Assembly: GCA_943371235.1 (NCBI GenBank)
Contig: CALRTZ010000029.1
Location: forward strand, 1 to 40,493
Source: CAJBVG01 sp943371235
GTDB lineage: Bacteria > Bacteroidota > Bacteroidia > Sphingobacteriales > Sphingobacteriaceae
Length of the DNA: 40,493 bases
Reading direction: 5' to 3'
In this document: positions 16,665 to 24,819 of the stretch, piece by piece
Layout: the number at the start of each line of letters is the position of its first letter
Numbering within the stretch: position 1 is the first letter of the stretch
Program-made: the position numbers and the translations under genes
The notes under the pieces: model-generated
Databases searched by the model: none
What the model was told of the DNA's origin: nothing
Seen by the model: the letters and a program-made list of their open reading frames with translations, nothing else

Positions 16665-17717
16665 TTAGCGAAGCTCTGCGTTCAACTCATCCAGCGCTAC
16701 CTGCCCCGGACAAAGCTCCTTCGCTCCTAGCTGGTTTAATGGAGTGTCTACCGTATTTAGTAAATTATGTAAGTCTCTCGACTCGGCTTCGATGTAAATT
16801 AAACCTGTAAGTATTTCGCCGTTTATTTTTGTTTTTTGTAAAGCATTAATTGCCGACATTCTGTCTTCCGGATTCCATTCGCTTTCTAACTTGTGTAATT
16901 GCAAATGAGAACCGTCGTGTAAAGTGATGTCTTTGTCTGTTCCTTCTGCATAACTTGTTGTAATTTCTTCTTGGAAAGGAACAAAGTCAACCGTAGAAGT
17001 TAATTCAATATGCTCTCTTACATAATCGTAAGATTTTGTTGAACCTGGATTATTGTTAAACGTTACGCAAGGAGAAATTACATTTATCAATGCAAAACCA
17101 GGATGTTTTATAGCTGCTTTTATTAATGGAATTAATTGTGCTTTATCTCCCGAAAAACTTTGTGCTACAAATCCTGCGCCTAGCTCTAATGCTAAACTTG
17201 GTAAGTCTATTGCATTAAACATATTTACGGATCCTGCTTTACTCTTCGAACCTTCATCTGCTGTTGCAGAATCTTGGCCTTTGGTTAATCCGTAACATCC
17301 ATTGTTCATTACGATGTACACCATATTTAGGTTACGGCGTATTACATGCACAAATTGTCCCATTCCAATAGAGGCTGTATCACCGTCGCCCGAAACTCCG
17401 AAGTAAATTAATTCTTTATTTGCCAAGTTTGCTCCGGTTGCAACCGATGGCATACGCCCATGTACCGAGTTAAATCCGTGGCTCTGACTCAAAAAATAAG
17501 CCGGAGTTTTAGATGAACAACCTATGCCCGAAAGTTTTGCTAAACGGTGTGGCTCAATAGATAATTCGAAACATGATTGCACTACGGCAGCCGATATAGA
17601 ATCGTGTCCGCAACCTGCACACAAAGTGGATAGTGAACCTTCGTAAACTGTTTTAGTATAACCAAGCTCGTTGGTTTTTAAATCGGGGTGACGAAATTTT
17701 GGACGTATATAGGTCAT
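16665..17717 (-). CDS. korB: 2-oxoacid:ferredoxin oxidoreductase beta subunit
   Basis: The thiamine-diphosphate-binding subunit of a 2-oxoglutarate (or related 2-oxoacid):ferredoxin oxidoreductase. Iron-sulfur/TPP motif CAGCGH is at 33-38, with GIGCSS following at 64-69. The Mg-TPP motif GVSGDGDTASIG (108-119) runs to NNGCYGLTKGQ (138-148). At 350 residues it is typical of KorB. It follows korA by 20 bp in the same operon. KorAB makes CoA thioesters and reduced ferredoxin. 2-Oxoglutarate is favoured over pyruvate because of the fused gamma-alpha KorA organisation, but substrate is not provable by eye. Confidence 0.93.
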   Translation of the reverse strand: MTYIRPKFRHPDLKTNELGYTKTVYEGSLSTLCAGCGHDSISAAVVQSCFELSIEPHRLAKLSGIGCSSKTPAYFLSQSHGFNSVHGRMPSVATGANLANKELIYFGVSGDGDTASIGMGQFVHVIRRNLNMVYIVMNNGCYGLTKGQDSATADEGSKSKAGSVNMFNAIDLPSLALELGAGFVAQSFSGDKAQLIPLIKAAIKHPGFALINVISPCVTFNNNPGSTKSYDYVREHIELTSTVDFVPFQEEITTSYAEGTDKDITLHDGSHLQLHKLESEWNPEDRMSAINALQKTKINGEILTGLIYIEAESRDLHNLLNTVDTPLNQLGAKELCPGQVALDELNAELR

Positions 17718-17737
17718 GTTGTTTGTAGCTTAAGAAA

Positions 17738-19552
17738 TTAAATTAATTGCATACTCATTTTAGATTTTATGGTAGCCATAATATGATCTGCAGTAATAGG
17801 CATTCCATCATAATTTAAAATTGAAATAATGTTTTTCGGATTTATTTGCAATTCGTTTACCAATAAAGATTTCATTTGTGCATCTCTATTTTGTTCAATT
17901 AAAAATACTTTTTTATGTGCATTAATAAAATCATCTACCTCTTGGTTAAATGGGAAGGAACGCAAACGCATGGCATCAAATGTTAAGCCTTCGGCTGCTA
18001 ATAAATCGGTTGCTTCTTTTGCTGCATAAATTGAAGTTCCGAAGAAAATCAATCCGTATTCATTTTCGTTTTTAGCTTGATAAAATTCTGGCGCTGGCAC
18101 TTTTGACTTCATGGTTTCCCATTTCAATTCTAAGCGTTGCATGTTGCGTACATACGCATCACTGTCTTCAGTATATACTGCAAATTCATCTCTTGATGTA
18201 CCGCGTGTAAAGTACGAACCTTTTGTTGGGTGTGTACCAGGGTAGGTTCTATATGGAACGCCATCACCATCTACATCTAAATAACGGCCCCACTTTTCTA
18301 CTTTTTCTAAATCATCGGCATTTAATACTTTCCCACGGTTCATAGCTTTAGCATCGTTCCATTTTAGTGGTGCACACACATGGTCGTTCATCCCTAAATC
18401 TAAATCGGTAAGCATGATAACAGGTGTTTGAAAAAATTCTGCCAACTCAAATGCTTCGGCAGTCATCTCAAAACATTCTGTTGGAGTTGATGGAAATACC
18501 AATAAGTTTTTAGTGTCGCCATGCGATGCATACGCTGCTGCAATAATATCCGATTGTTGTGTACGCGTAGGCATACCTGTTGAAGGGCCACTGCGTTGTA
18601 CATCAATTAATACTAATGGAATTTCTGCGAAATATGCCAAGCCTAAAAACTCACTCATTAGTGAAACTCCGGGTCCGCTCGTAGCTGTAAATGCACGCGA
18701 GCCATTCCAGTTTGCACCAATGGCCATACCTACTGCCGCAAGTTCATCTTCGGCTTGTACAATGGCATATAAATTTTTTCCTGTAACAGGGTCTACTCTG
18801 TATTTTTTACAATAATCTATAAATGCTTCTACTACGGATGTTGATGGAGTAATTGGATACCAACTAGCCACCGTAGCGCCTGCATACACAGCACCTAAGC
18901 CACATGCAGAGTTACCATCTAACATGATAGAATCGCCTACTAAATCTCTTCGCTCTAAACGAATGTTTAATGGGTATTCGTAATTTTCTTTTATAAAATT
19001 GATGCCTAATTCTAGTGCCTTAATATTAGGTGCAATTAGTTTTTCTTTCCCTTGAAATTGCTCCGCCAATAACTCTTCCAATACTTGCATTTCAATATTT
19101 AGTAAGGCTGATAAAGCACCAACGTAAATTATATTTTTAAACAACTGGCGTTGGCGAGGATCTTGAAATTCGCGAATGCACATTTCCATTAAAGGAACAC
19201 CAATGTAATTCACATCGTCGCGAATAAATTCGGGATTTAAGCCTTTGGTACTGTCGTATAAAAAGTAACCACCAGGTTTTACACTCTCAACATCTTTGCG
19301 CATGCTTTGTGGGTTTACACAAACCATTAAATCTACGCCTTCTCTGCGTCCGAGGTATCCTTTTTCACTTACACGCACATCATACCATGTAGGTAAGCCT
19401 TGTATGTTTGATGGAAAAATATTTTTTGGAGTAACAAAAATTCCCATTCTAAAAATTGCTTTGGCAAATAATAAATTTGACGAAGCGGAGCCTGTTCCAT
19501 TAACGTTCGCAAAGCGAACTACAAAATCATTTATTTTACTGCGATCTGACAT
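17738..19552 (-). CDS. korA: 2-oxoacid:ferredoxin oxidoreductase alpha subunit (gamma-alpha fusion)
   Basis: A 604-residue fused subunit. The N-terminal gamma domain (about 1-190, VRFANVNGTGSASSNLLFAK) is followed by the alpha domain (about 215-604) with GLGAVYAGATVASWYPITPS, EDELAAVGMAIGANWNG and TSGPGVSLMSE, which are classic for KorA. IDVQRSGPSTGMPT is the conserved loop. This form differs from the four-subunit enzymes in lacking a separate gamma gene. The start overlaps the end of the upstream flavoprotein gene by 22 bp, implying translational coupling. It acts with KorB in the cytoplasm on a 2-oxoacid, CoA and ferredoxin. Confidence 0.95.
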   Translation of the reverse strand: MSDRSKINDFVVRFANVNGTGSASSNLLFAKAIFRMGIFVTPKNIFPSNIQGLPTWYDVRVSEKGYLGRREGVDLMVCVNPQSMRKDVESVKPGGYFLYDSTKGLNPEFIRDDVNYIGVPLMEMCIREFQDPRQRQLFKNIIYVGALSALLNIEMQVLEELLAEQFQGKEKLIAPNIKALELGINFIKENYEYPLNIRLERRDLVGDSIMLDGNSACGLGAVYAGATVASWYPITPSTSVVEAFIDYCKKYRVDPVTGKNLYAIVQAEDELAAVGMAIGANWNGSRAFTATSGPGVSLMSEFLGLAYFAEIPLVLIDVQRSGPSTGMPTRTQQSDIIAAAYASHGDTKNLLVFPSTPTECFEMTAEAFELAEFFQTPVIMLTDLDLGMNDHVCAPLKWNDAKAMNRGKVLNADDLEKVEKWGRYLDVDGDGVPYRTYPGTHPTKGSYFTRGTSRDEFAVYTEDSDAYVRNMQRLELKWETMKSKVPAPEFYQAKNENEYGLIFFGTSIYAAKEATDLLAAEGLTFDAMRLRSFPFNQEVDDFINAHKKVFLIEQNRDAQMKSLLVNELQINPKNIISILNYDGMPITADHIMATIKSKMSMQLI

Positions 19553-21354
19553 TGATTCCCTGCTTTTGTAACACTATAAAAGAATTTTTGCATATCCCAA
19601 GCCGAAGTTGGGCAACGTTCTGCGCATAAGCCGCAGTGCAAACAAACGTCTTCATCTTTCACCATCACACGTTTTGTGCCTGCTAAAATATCCGATACTA
19701 AAATTGCTTGATCGTGATTATTTGCAGGTACATTTAATTTACTTCTTAGTACATTTTCATCTTCTTCATTTGGTATAAAAGTGATGCATGCTGTAGGACA
19801 AATATCCACACAAGCATCGCACTCTATACATTTATTTTCGCTGAAAACCGTTTGCACATCACAATTCAAACAACGTTGCGCTTCTTTAAAACCGTGTAAA
19901 TGATCGAAGCCTAATTCTACTTCAACTTTACGATTACTTAAAGCCAATTCTTTATCAACCAATGGCACGATGTAACGGTTATCTGTTTCTACAAAACTAT
20001 CATAACTCCATTCGTGTATTCCCATTTTCTGACTCACCAAATTTACATAAGGAGAAGGTCTGTTGGTTAAGACATCACCTTGGCAAAATAAATCGATTGA
20101 TATGGCTGCTTGATGGCCTTGTGCTACTGCTGTAATTACGTTCTTCGGGCCAAAGGCTGCATCGCCACCAAAAAATACGTTTGGTAAGGTTGATTGAAAA
20201 GTAACTTCATCAACTATTGGCATGCTGTGCTTGTTAAATTCTAATCCTAAATCGCGCTCTATCCATGTAAAACTAGTTGATTGGCCGATCGCAATTAATA
20301 CTTCATCTGCTTCAATAAATACATCTTCTACTCCAGCATTTACGAGCTCTCTGCTACCATCCTCATTATACTTAGCTTCTACTTTTTCGAACATCATTCC
20401 TTTTAGAGTACCATTTTCTACTACAAAACTTTTGGGTACATGGCAATCAATAATTGGAATGTCTTCGTGCATGGCATCTTCTATTTCCCATGGCGAAGCA
20501 CGCATTTCATTAAATGGGCTACGCACTACTACTTTTACTTCGGTACCACCAAGGCGGCGCGAAGTACGGCAGCAATCCATGGCGGTATTTCCACCACCTA
20601 ACACAATTACTTTTTTTCCAATTTTATCTGTATGCTCAAAGGCAACGCTGGCAAGCCATTCAATGCCTATGTGTATATTCGCATCACCTTCTTGTCGGCC
20701 AGGTAAATCATATAAATCTCTACCTTTTGGTGCACCTGTACCCACAAAAACTGCATCGTAATTTTGCTCAACTACTTCTTTTAAACTATTTACACGTGTT
20801 TTAAAATGTGTATGAATACCCATGTCTAAAATAAAACCCACTTCTTCGTTGATTACATGTTCTGGCAAACGGAACGAAGGGATTTGACTACGCATCATAC
20901 CACCGCCACGATCTTGATCGTCGAATAAATGAATTTCATAACCCAAGGGAGCTAAATCTCTTGCAACAGTTAGCGATGCGGGTCCACCACCAATTAAGGC
21001 AATGCGTTTTCCGTTTGATGGAAATGGAGCACGAGGCATTAAAGATTTTACATCGTCTTTATTATCTGCTGCCACACGTTTTAAGCGGCAAATTGCAACA
21101 GGTTCTTCTTCTACTCGTCCACGACGGCATGCCGGTTCGCAAGGTCTATCGCAGGTACGGCCAAGAATACCAGGGAACACGTTCGATTCCCAATTCACCA
21201 TGTAGGCTTCTGTATATTTTTGAGCGGCAATTAAGCGTATGTATTCTGGAACGGGAGTGTGCGCAGGGCAAGCGTGTTGGCAATCTACCACCTTGTGATA
21301 GTATTCTGGATCTTTAAAGTCGGTTGGTTTCAATTTGAACGTTTTAATTAACAA
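19531..21354 (-). CDS. GltD-like FAD/NAD(P) oxidoreductase with C-terminal bis-[4Fe-4S] ferredoxin domain
   Basis: A flavoprotein of the glutamate synthase small-subunit (GltD) family. The N-terminal Fe-S binding part has Cys25/29/68/72/76 (CQHACPAH; GRTCDRPCEPACRRG). It is followed by an FAD site (IALIGGGPAS, about 118-127) and an NAD(P) site (VIVLGGGNTAMDCCR, about 250). Two ferredoxin motifs, CIECDACVDICP and CLHCGLCAERCP, close the protein. There is no ATG: the frame opens right after a stop with TTG at 21354, and a second TTG at 21333 gives MKPTDFKDPEYY. It heads the operon and most likely passes electrons between NAD(P)H and the ferredoxin of KorAB. It is not a true glutamate synthase subunit, since gltB is absent. 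Confidence 0.93.
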   Translation of the reverse strand: MLIKTFKLKPTDFKDPEYYHKVVDCQHACPAHTPVPEYIRLIAAQKYTEAYMVNWESNVFPGILGRTCDRPCEPACRRGRVEEEPVAICRLKRVAADNKDDVKSLMPRAPFPSNGKRIALIGGGPASLTVARDLAPLGYEIHLFDDQDRGGGMMRSQIPSFRLPEHVINEEVGFILDMGIHTHFKTRVNSLKEVVEQNYDAVFVGTGAPKGRDLYDLPGRQEGDANIHIGIEWLASVAFEHTDKIGKKVIVLGGGNTAMDCCRTSRRLGGTEVKVVVRSPFNEMRASPWEIEDAMHEDIPIIDCHVPKSFVVENGTLKGMMFEKVEAKYNEDGSRELVNAGVEDVFIEADEVLIAIGQSTSFTWIERDLGLEFNKHSMPIVDEVTFQSTLPNVFFGGDAAFGPKNVITAVAQGHQAAISIDLFCQGDVLTNRPSPYVNLVSQKMGIHEWSYDSFVETDNRYIVPLVDKELALSNRKVEVELGFDHLHGFKEAQRCLNCDVQTVFSENKCIECDACVDICPTACITFIPNEEDENVLRSKLNVPANNHDQAILVSDILAGTKRVMVKDEDVCLHCGLCAERCPTSAWDMQKFFYSVTKAGNQCQIAVK

Positions 21355-21397
21355 TTAGTCCATCATCAATACCCAGAAAATTAGAGGGTAGATTATC

Positions 21398-21427
21398 CAA
21401 ATTTATTGCTTTTTGTCAATTTTACAA
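21398..21427 (-). promoter_or_regulatory. Bacteroidetes-type promoter of the GltD-like/korAB operon
   Basis: On the minus strand a TTG (21427-21425) is followed after exactly 19 bases by TAAATTTG (21405-21398), matching TTG-N19-TAnnTTTG. Start of transcription would be near 21391, giving a leader of about 37 bases before the TTG start codon at 21354. Confidence 0.72.
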
Positions 21428-21475
21428 GTCTATTGATGAGATTGTGTATCCACATGTGTGGAATAGTGAATAATC

Positions 21476-21666
21476 GTTCACGCAAAGGGCGCTAAGTTTA
21501 CGCAAAAGACGCAGAGAATAATAAATTAATATTTGAATAAAATTTAATCTAAAATTGAAAAAAGTTAAATTAGGATTACTTATTAATTTTAACTCTCATT
21601 CAATGAAGGAAGGTATAAAAAGAATAGTGAATAAACTTTAATTCCTTTTGCGCCCTTTGCGTGAAC
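21476..21666. repeat. CACGCAAAG-family inverted repeat
   Basis: GTTCACGCAAAGGGCGC (21476-21492) and its exact complement (21650-21666) flank a 157-base AT-rich loop. Left-arm repeats continue to about 21514. It lies between ubiX and the GltD-like gene's promoter. The whole 21355-21683 gap holds this element, the promoter, and no gene. Confidence 0.88.
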
Positions 21667-21683
21667 TAAAAAATAACAATATA

Positions 21684-22244
21684 CTATTCAGACCATCTAT
21701 AGCTACTCGTTTCAAACCCCGCCAAATCAAGAGTTCTATCAACCACTGTAGCAGCCAGTTCTTCAAAGGATTTTGGTAAAGAATAAAAAGAAGGATTTGC
21801 TGGACAAATAATACCGCCTGCTTCTGTTACGGTTTTCATGTTATTGATGTGTATTAAACTGAAGGGAGTATCGCGTACTACCATAATTAGTTTACGGCGT
21901 TCTTTAAGTATAACGTCGGCTGCACGAGTCATTAAATCGTTGGATACGCCTGTGGCAATGCGAGCAAGGGTGCCCATGCTACAAGGTGCAATAATCATGG
22001 TATCGTATTTTGCCGAACCTGAGGCAAAGGGTGCCATAAAGTCGTTCTTATCGTAAAAATCGAAATTGTATTTGGTATAATCGCTGTTGTGAAGCTCGTA
22101 TTCCCATACCTGCTTAGCATTATCAGACATTACCACACCCACTTTTTCTAAGTCGTTTTGCAATAAAGAAAGCTTATCTAGCAACACTTTAGAATAAATA
22201 GAACCACTGGCTCCGGTAATACCTACAATTATTTTACGTTTCAT
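21684..22244 (-). CDS. ubiX: Flavin prenyltransferase UbiX
   Basis: Prenylates FMN with dimethylallyl phosphate to make the prenyl-FMN cofactor of UbiD-type decarboxylases. Started at the ATG at 22244 (186 aa, the normal length); upstream ATG-like starts would add residues with no family match. The GITGASGSIYSKVLL motif at the N-terminus binds FMN phosphate. The APCSMGTLARIATGVSNDL and LIMVVRDTPFSLIHINNM motifs are diagnostic. No ubiD lies in the window. The gene is preceded by a 120-base leader with a promoter and an intrinsic terminator, so it may be attenuated or the upstream element may be an independent small RNA. Confidence 0.93.
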   Translation of the reverse strand: MKRKIIVGITGASGSIYSKVLLDKLSLLQNDLEKVGVVMSDNAKQVWEYELHNSDYTKYNFDFYDKNDFMAPFASGSAKYDTMIIAPCSMGTLARIATGVSNDLMTRAADVILKERRKLIMVVRDTPFSLIHINNMKTVTEAGGIICPANPSFYSLPKSFEELAATVVDRTLDLAGFETSSYRWSE

Positions 22245-22292
22245 GAAGTACAAACTAGAATTTAGGCAAGATGTTTGATGTAAATATAACAA

Positions 22293-22362
22293 ATAAAAAA
22301 AGGGCCGAAAGATTACTCTGTTCGACCCTACATCTACCTATGAAAAACATACCCTTTCGGGT
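22293..22362 (-). ncRNA. Candidate small RNA or attenuator upstream of ubiX
   Basis: A compact transcript unit of about 70 bases on the minus strand. A promoter lies just upstream. The predicted 5' end falls at a hairpin TACCC-GAAA-GGGTA with a GNRA tetraloop. A single-stranded link (GTTTTTCATAGGTAGATG) follows, then a terminator stem. Orientation is supported because the terminator stem has a G-U pair on this strand but an A-C mismatch on the other, and the GAAA tetraloop is present only on this strand. It could be a free sRNA, a 5' attenuator of ubiX, or a known Bacteroidetes RNA such as Flavo-1; I could not check. Confidence 0.6.
22295..22329 (-). terminator. Intrinsic terminator in the ubiX leader
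   Basis: On the minus strand AGGGTCGAA (22329-22321) pairs with TTCGGCCCT (22309-22301), nine pairs including one G-U, with an 11-base loop, followed by seven T residues. It lies about 60 bases upstream of the ubiX ATG. Confidence 0.8.
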
Positions 22363-22366
22363 AATT

Positions 22367-22396
22367 CAAAACTATAAATAAAAATTTAAATTGCAA
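22367..22396 (-). promoter_or_regulatory. Bacteroidetes-type promoter upstream of the candidate RNA
   Basis: TTG (22396-22394), then 19 bases, then TAGTTTTG (22374-22367), fits TTG-N19-TAnnTTTG. The predicted start is about 22362, at the foot of the GNRA hairpin. Confidence 0.7.
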
Positions 22397-22428
22397 ATAA
22401 ATTATTACTATATTACTAATAACTGATA

Positions 22429-22950
22429 ATGAGACTACTAAATATAAAAAGAACTGTGATTTTACTATTAACTGTGCTAATTTTTGGCAGTTTTGGTAAA
22501 AGTAGTGTACCAACTACACTTAAATGGATAAGTTTTGAGGAAGCCGTAGTTCTACAAGCAAAAGAGCCTCGCAAAGTTTTAATAGACGTGTATACAGATT
22601 GGTGCGGTTGGTGTAAAAAAATGGACAAATACACGTATACCGACGAGAGTGTGATTAAAAATTTAGAAACAAATTATTACCTCGTGCGATTTAATGCCGA
22701 GCAAAAAGAAGACATCGTGTATAAAGACAAAGTATTTAAGTTTAAAACTGAATACAAGGCAAACGAACTCGCAGTTAGTTTACTCAACGGACAAATGAGC
22801 TACCCTTCTACTGTTTTTTTAGATGAGAATATGAATATGCTTACCGTAGTTCCGGGTTACTTAACACCCAAAGATCTAAACCCAATATTAAAGTACTTTG
22901 GGGAGAATATATACAGGGAAAAGAATTGGAAAGAATATTCTGGTGAATAG
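22429..22950 (+). CDS. Thioredoxin-like secreted protein
   Basis: A 173-residue protein with an N-terminal hydrophobic signal (about 8-23, TVILLLTVLIFGSFG). Its thioredoxin fold has the active site TDWCGWCKKMDKYTY, Cys59 and Cys62, resembling the DUF255/thioredoxin_7 type rather than classic CGPC thioredoxin. YPSTVFLDENMN carries the cis-proline region. It is likely a periplasmic disulfide reductase or isomerase. Divergent from ubiX and convergent with the DNA alkylation repair gene, with a bidirectional hairpin after its stop. Confidence 0.87.
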   Translation: MRLLNIKRTVILLLTVLIFGSFGKSSVPTTLKWISFEEAVVLQAKEPRKVLIDVYTDWCGWCKKMDKYTYTDESVIKNLETNYYLVRFNAEQKEDIVYKDKVFKFKTEYKANELAVSLLNGQMSYPSTVFLDENMNMLTVVPGYLTPKDLNPILKYFGENIYREKNWKEYSGE

Positions 22951-22957
22951 AGAGAAA

Positions 22958-23039
22958 TCGTTCACGCAAAGTTCGCAAAGAAAATCTTAAATTATACTTT
23001 GCGCTTTTTGCGAAAACTTAGCGTGTTTTGCGTGAACGA
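22958..23039. repeat. CACGCAAAG-family hairpin between convergent genes
   Basis: TCGTTCACGCAAA (22958-22970) pairs perfectly with 23027-23039, with further partial pairing of the CGCAAAG words inside. It starts 8 bases after the thioredoxin stop and ends 6 bases before the next stop. Confidence 0.87.
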
Positions 23040-23044
23040 GACTA

Positions 23045-24142
23045 TCATCTCAACCAAAACTCTTCTTTTGCTCGCTCTTGTCCATTTACAATGATAGAAA
23101 CAAACTGCTTGCCTGCATAAAATTGCCTTGTGGTAATTATTCTAAAACTTTGTTTTCGGTTTATTTCTAATTCTTCATTTGGCGCGATTTTACGTTCGCT
23201 TATTTTGAATACTTTTTTAGAGTGAGAACCATTATTTCTGAGGTAATGGATGGCATATTCTAAACGTAATTCCTGTGCTTTTTTATCGGTATTACAAATC
23301 ACAAAATTAAATTCGAGGTACTCACCAATTTTTATTTTTTTCTGGAGGAGGTTAAATTGAATAACTTCTACTTTAGGATTATTAGCCAATCCAAAATGTT
23401 TGAGAATCTCTGCATTGCCTTGCTTTAATAGGGTTCGCGAAGCATGTTTAATTATGGCGTCGGTTTCTTTGCTATGGCCTTTCCATTTTTTTGCAATTTG
23501 TATTACTACCTGCGGATTGTCTTTGGCAATATCGTTCAAATTATTGGCCACACTTCTTCGCACGTATTCAGATTCATCTGCTTTTAAATTTTCTAAGATG
23601 GGTATAATTGCCGAAGGGTCTTTTTTCAATGCTGGCAGTGCCATGGCCCAAGGTAAACGCGGACGAGCACCTTCGCTGGCTAACCTGCGTACATGATGGT
23701 TTTTATGTTGGCTCCATGCTAACATTTTTTGCAGCATTTGCTCTTCATACTTAACTATAAAAGGCCTCACCGCAAATTCGCAACTGGTAAAAGGTGTTAC
23801 GTGTTCAAATAATTTTACCGAACGCTCAAAATCATCGATGCCATAACGCTCCATATAATCGGGTATAAACATGCATTCCAAACTATGGCGATGCAATGCA
23901 CTCTTTTGCAATTCTGTTACTAACTCTTTTAACAAAGGCGCCGCTTTTTTATAGTCGGATGGCAACACAGAATGTAATACCGTGCTGGTATGTTTCATAC
24001 GCGCCTTAAGCTCCATTTGTTCCCATGTTTTGCAAAAAATAGCTTTGGTAAATTTCTTTTCATCTAAAGAGGGAAGCACCACTTTCAATACTTGGCAGAA
24101 TTGTTGGTAGAATTGAGGGGAGTAGAGTTCTTTAAGTAACAT
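23045..24142 (-). CDS. DNA alkylation repair protein (AlkC/AlkD-like HEAT repeats)
   Basis: A 365-residue helical protein of the DNA alkylation repair family. HEAT-like repeats are visible, including DESEYVRRSVANNLNDIAKD and HHVRRLASEGARPRLPW, the latter a hallmark of the family. They are expected to wrap DNA and excise alkylated bases such as 3-methyladenine. A beta-rich C-terminal part from about 245 (LEFNFVICNTDKKAQELRLEYAIHY) resembles the SH3/Ig-type extension of AlkC rather than AlkD. No signal peptide, so cytoplasmic. Convergent with the thioredoxin-like gene. Confidence 0.88.
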   Translation of the reverse strand: MLLKELYSPQFYQQFCQVLKVVLPSLDEKKFTKAIFCKTWEQMELKARMKHTSTVLHSVLPSDYKKAAPLLKELVTELQKSALHRHSLECMFIPDYMERYGIDDFERSVKLFEHVTPFTSCEFAVRPFIVKYEEQMLQKMLAWSQHKNHHVRRLASEGARPRLPWAMALPALKKDPSAIIPILENLKADESEYVRRSVANNLNDIAKDNPQVVIQIAKKWKGHSKETDAIIKHASRTLLKQGNAEILKHFGLANNPKVEVIQFNLLQKKIKIGEYLEFNFVICNTDKKAQELRLEYAIHYLRNNGSHSKKVFKISERKIAPNEELEINRKQSFRIITTRQFYAGKQFVSIIVNGQERAKEEFWLR

Positions 24143-24146
24143 CGAT

Positions 24147-24181
24147 TTGAGTTGTGAGTTGTGAGTTGTGAATTGTGAGTT
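24147..24181. repeat. AATTGTG-family single arm
   Basis: GAGTTGTGAGTTGTG words just upstream of the alkylation-repair ATG. No right arm is visible before the YdeI gene. Confidence 0.78.
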
Positions 24182-24205
24182 GAATGCAAAGGAGGTGCTA
24201 GCTTG

Positions 24206-24240
24206 ACTATTCGAAATTTCGACTATTCGACCTTTCGACT
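24206..24240. repeat. TTCGAA/ATTCGAC repeat overlapping the ydeI stop
   Basis: ACTATTCGAAATTTCGACTA-type words run into the 3' end of the YdeI gene, whose last codons (SRKVE, stop at 24223) are read from the repeat. The same word family occurs at 35924-35956. Confidence 0.82.
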
Positions 24241-24798
24241 ATTCGATAATTCGTCTAGCACTTTCTTACGTGTTTCGGGGCGTTTGGCTGATTTAAGTTT
24301 GTAAAGAAATACTTTTTTAGCGGATTCGCTCAGTTTTTCGAATCGTTCTTTCGCAGCTATATTTTCGTTAAATAACAAGGCTAAATCGGGTGGAATTACT
24401 AAATTATCAATATCGTCTAGCAATGTCCAAGAGCCATTCGCTTTGGCTATTTCAATACTCTTCAAACCTGCTTCAGCTATTAAGCCTTCGGCACTTAGTT
24501 TTTCTATTTTCTGTTTATTTATTTTTGACCATGTGCTTTTTGCTTTTCGTTTGCAAAAATATTGTTTGGAGCTTTCGTGGTCGATGCCAACATGCTTACT
24601 ATCTATCCATCCGAAACACAAAGCCTGGTCTACCGATTCCGACCATGTGATGCTAGGTTTGCCTGTTGCTTTCTTATAATACATTAGCCAAACGGACTCT
24701 TTCTTCTTATGGTTTTTTTCTAACCAATTGCGCCATTCTTTGGTGCTTTTCGGATAAAATATTTCAGGCTCTTGTTTTTCGTTTAGCTTTTTCGCCAT
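24223..24798 (-). CDS. YdeI/OmpD-associated family protein
   Basis: A 191-residue cytoplasmic protein resembling the YdeI or bacteriocin-protection family. Markers are STKEWRNWLEKNHKKKESVW, VDQALCFGWIDSKH (the conserved ..DxALCFGWIDS.. segment), then RKAKSTWSKINKQKIEKL and IPPDLALLF. The C-terminal YKLKSAKRPETR segment is the usual bacteriocin-protection type. Relatives are implicated in antimicrobial or stress tolerance, but the mechanism is unclear. The last residues SRKVE come from an intergenic TTCGAA repeat. It follows the DinB gene by 21 bp, so the two may be co-transcribed. Confidence 0.85.
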   Translation of the reverse strand: MAKKLNEKQEPEIFYPKSTKEWRNWLEKNHKKKESVWLMYYKKATGKPSITWSESVDQALCFGWIDSKHVGIDHESSKQYFCKRKAKSTWSKINKQKIEKLSAEGLIAEAGLKSIEIAKANGSWTLLDDIDNLVIPPDLALLFNENIAAKERFEKLSESAKKVFLYKLKSAKRPETRKKVLDELSNSRKVE

Positions 24799-24819
24799 TG
24801 TTCATTATTCTTTTCCAAA

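Noticed and set aside
19531..21354. Glutamate synthase small subunit (gltD)
   Set aside because: No gltB nearby, and the C-terminal bis-ferredoxin domain and KorAB neighbours point to a different partner.
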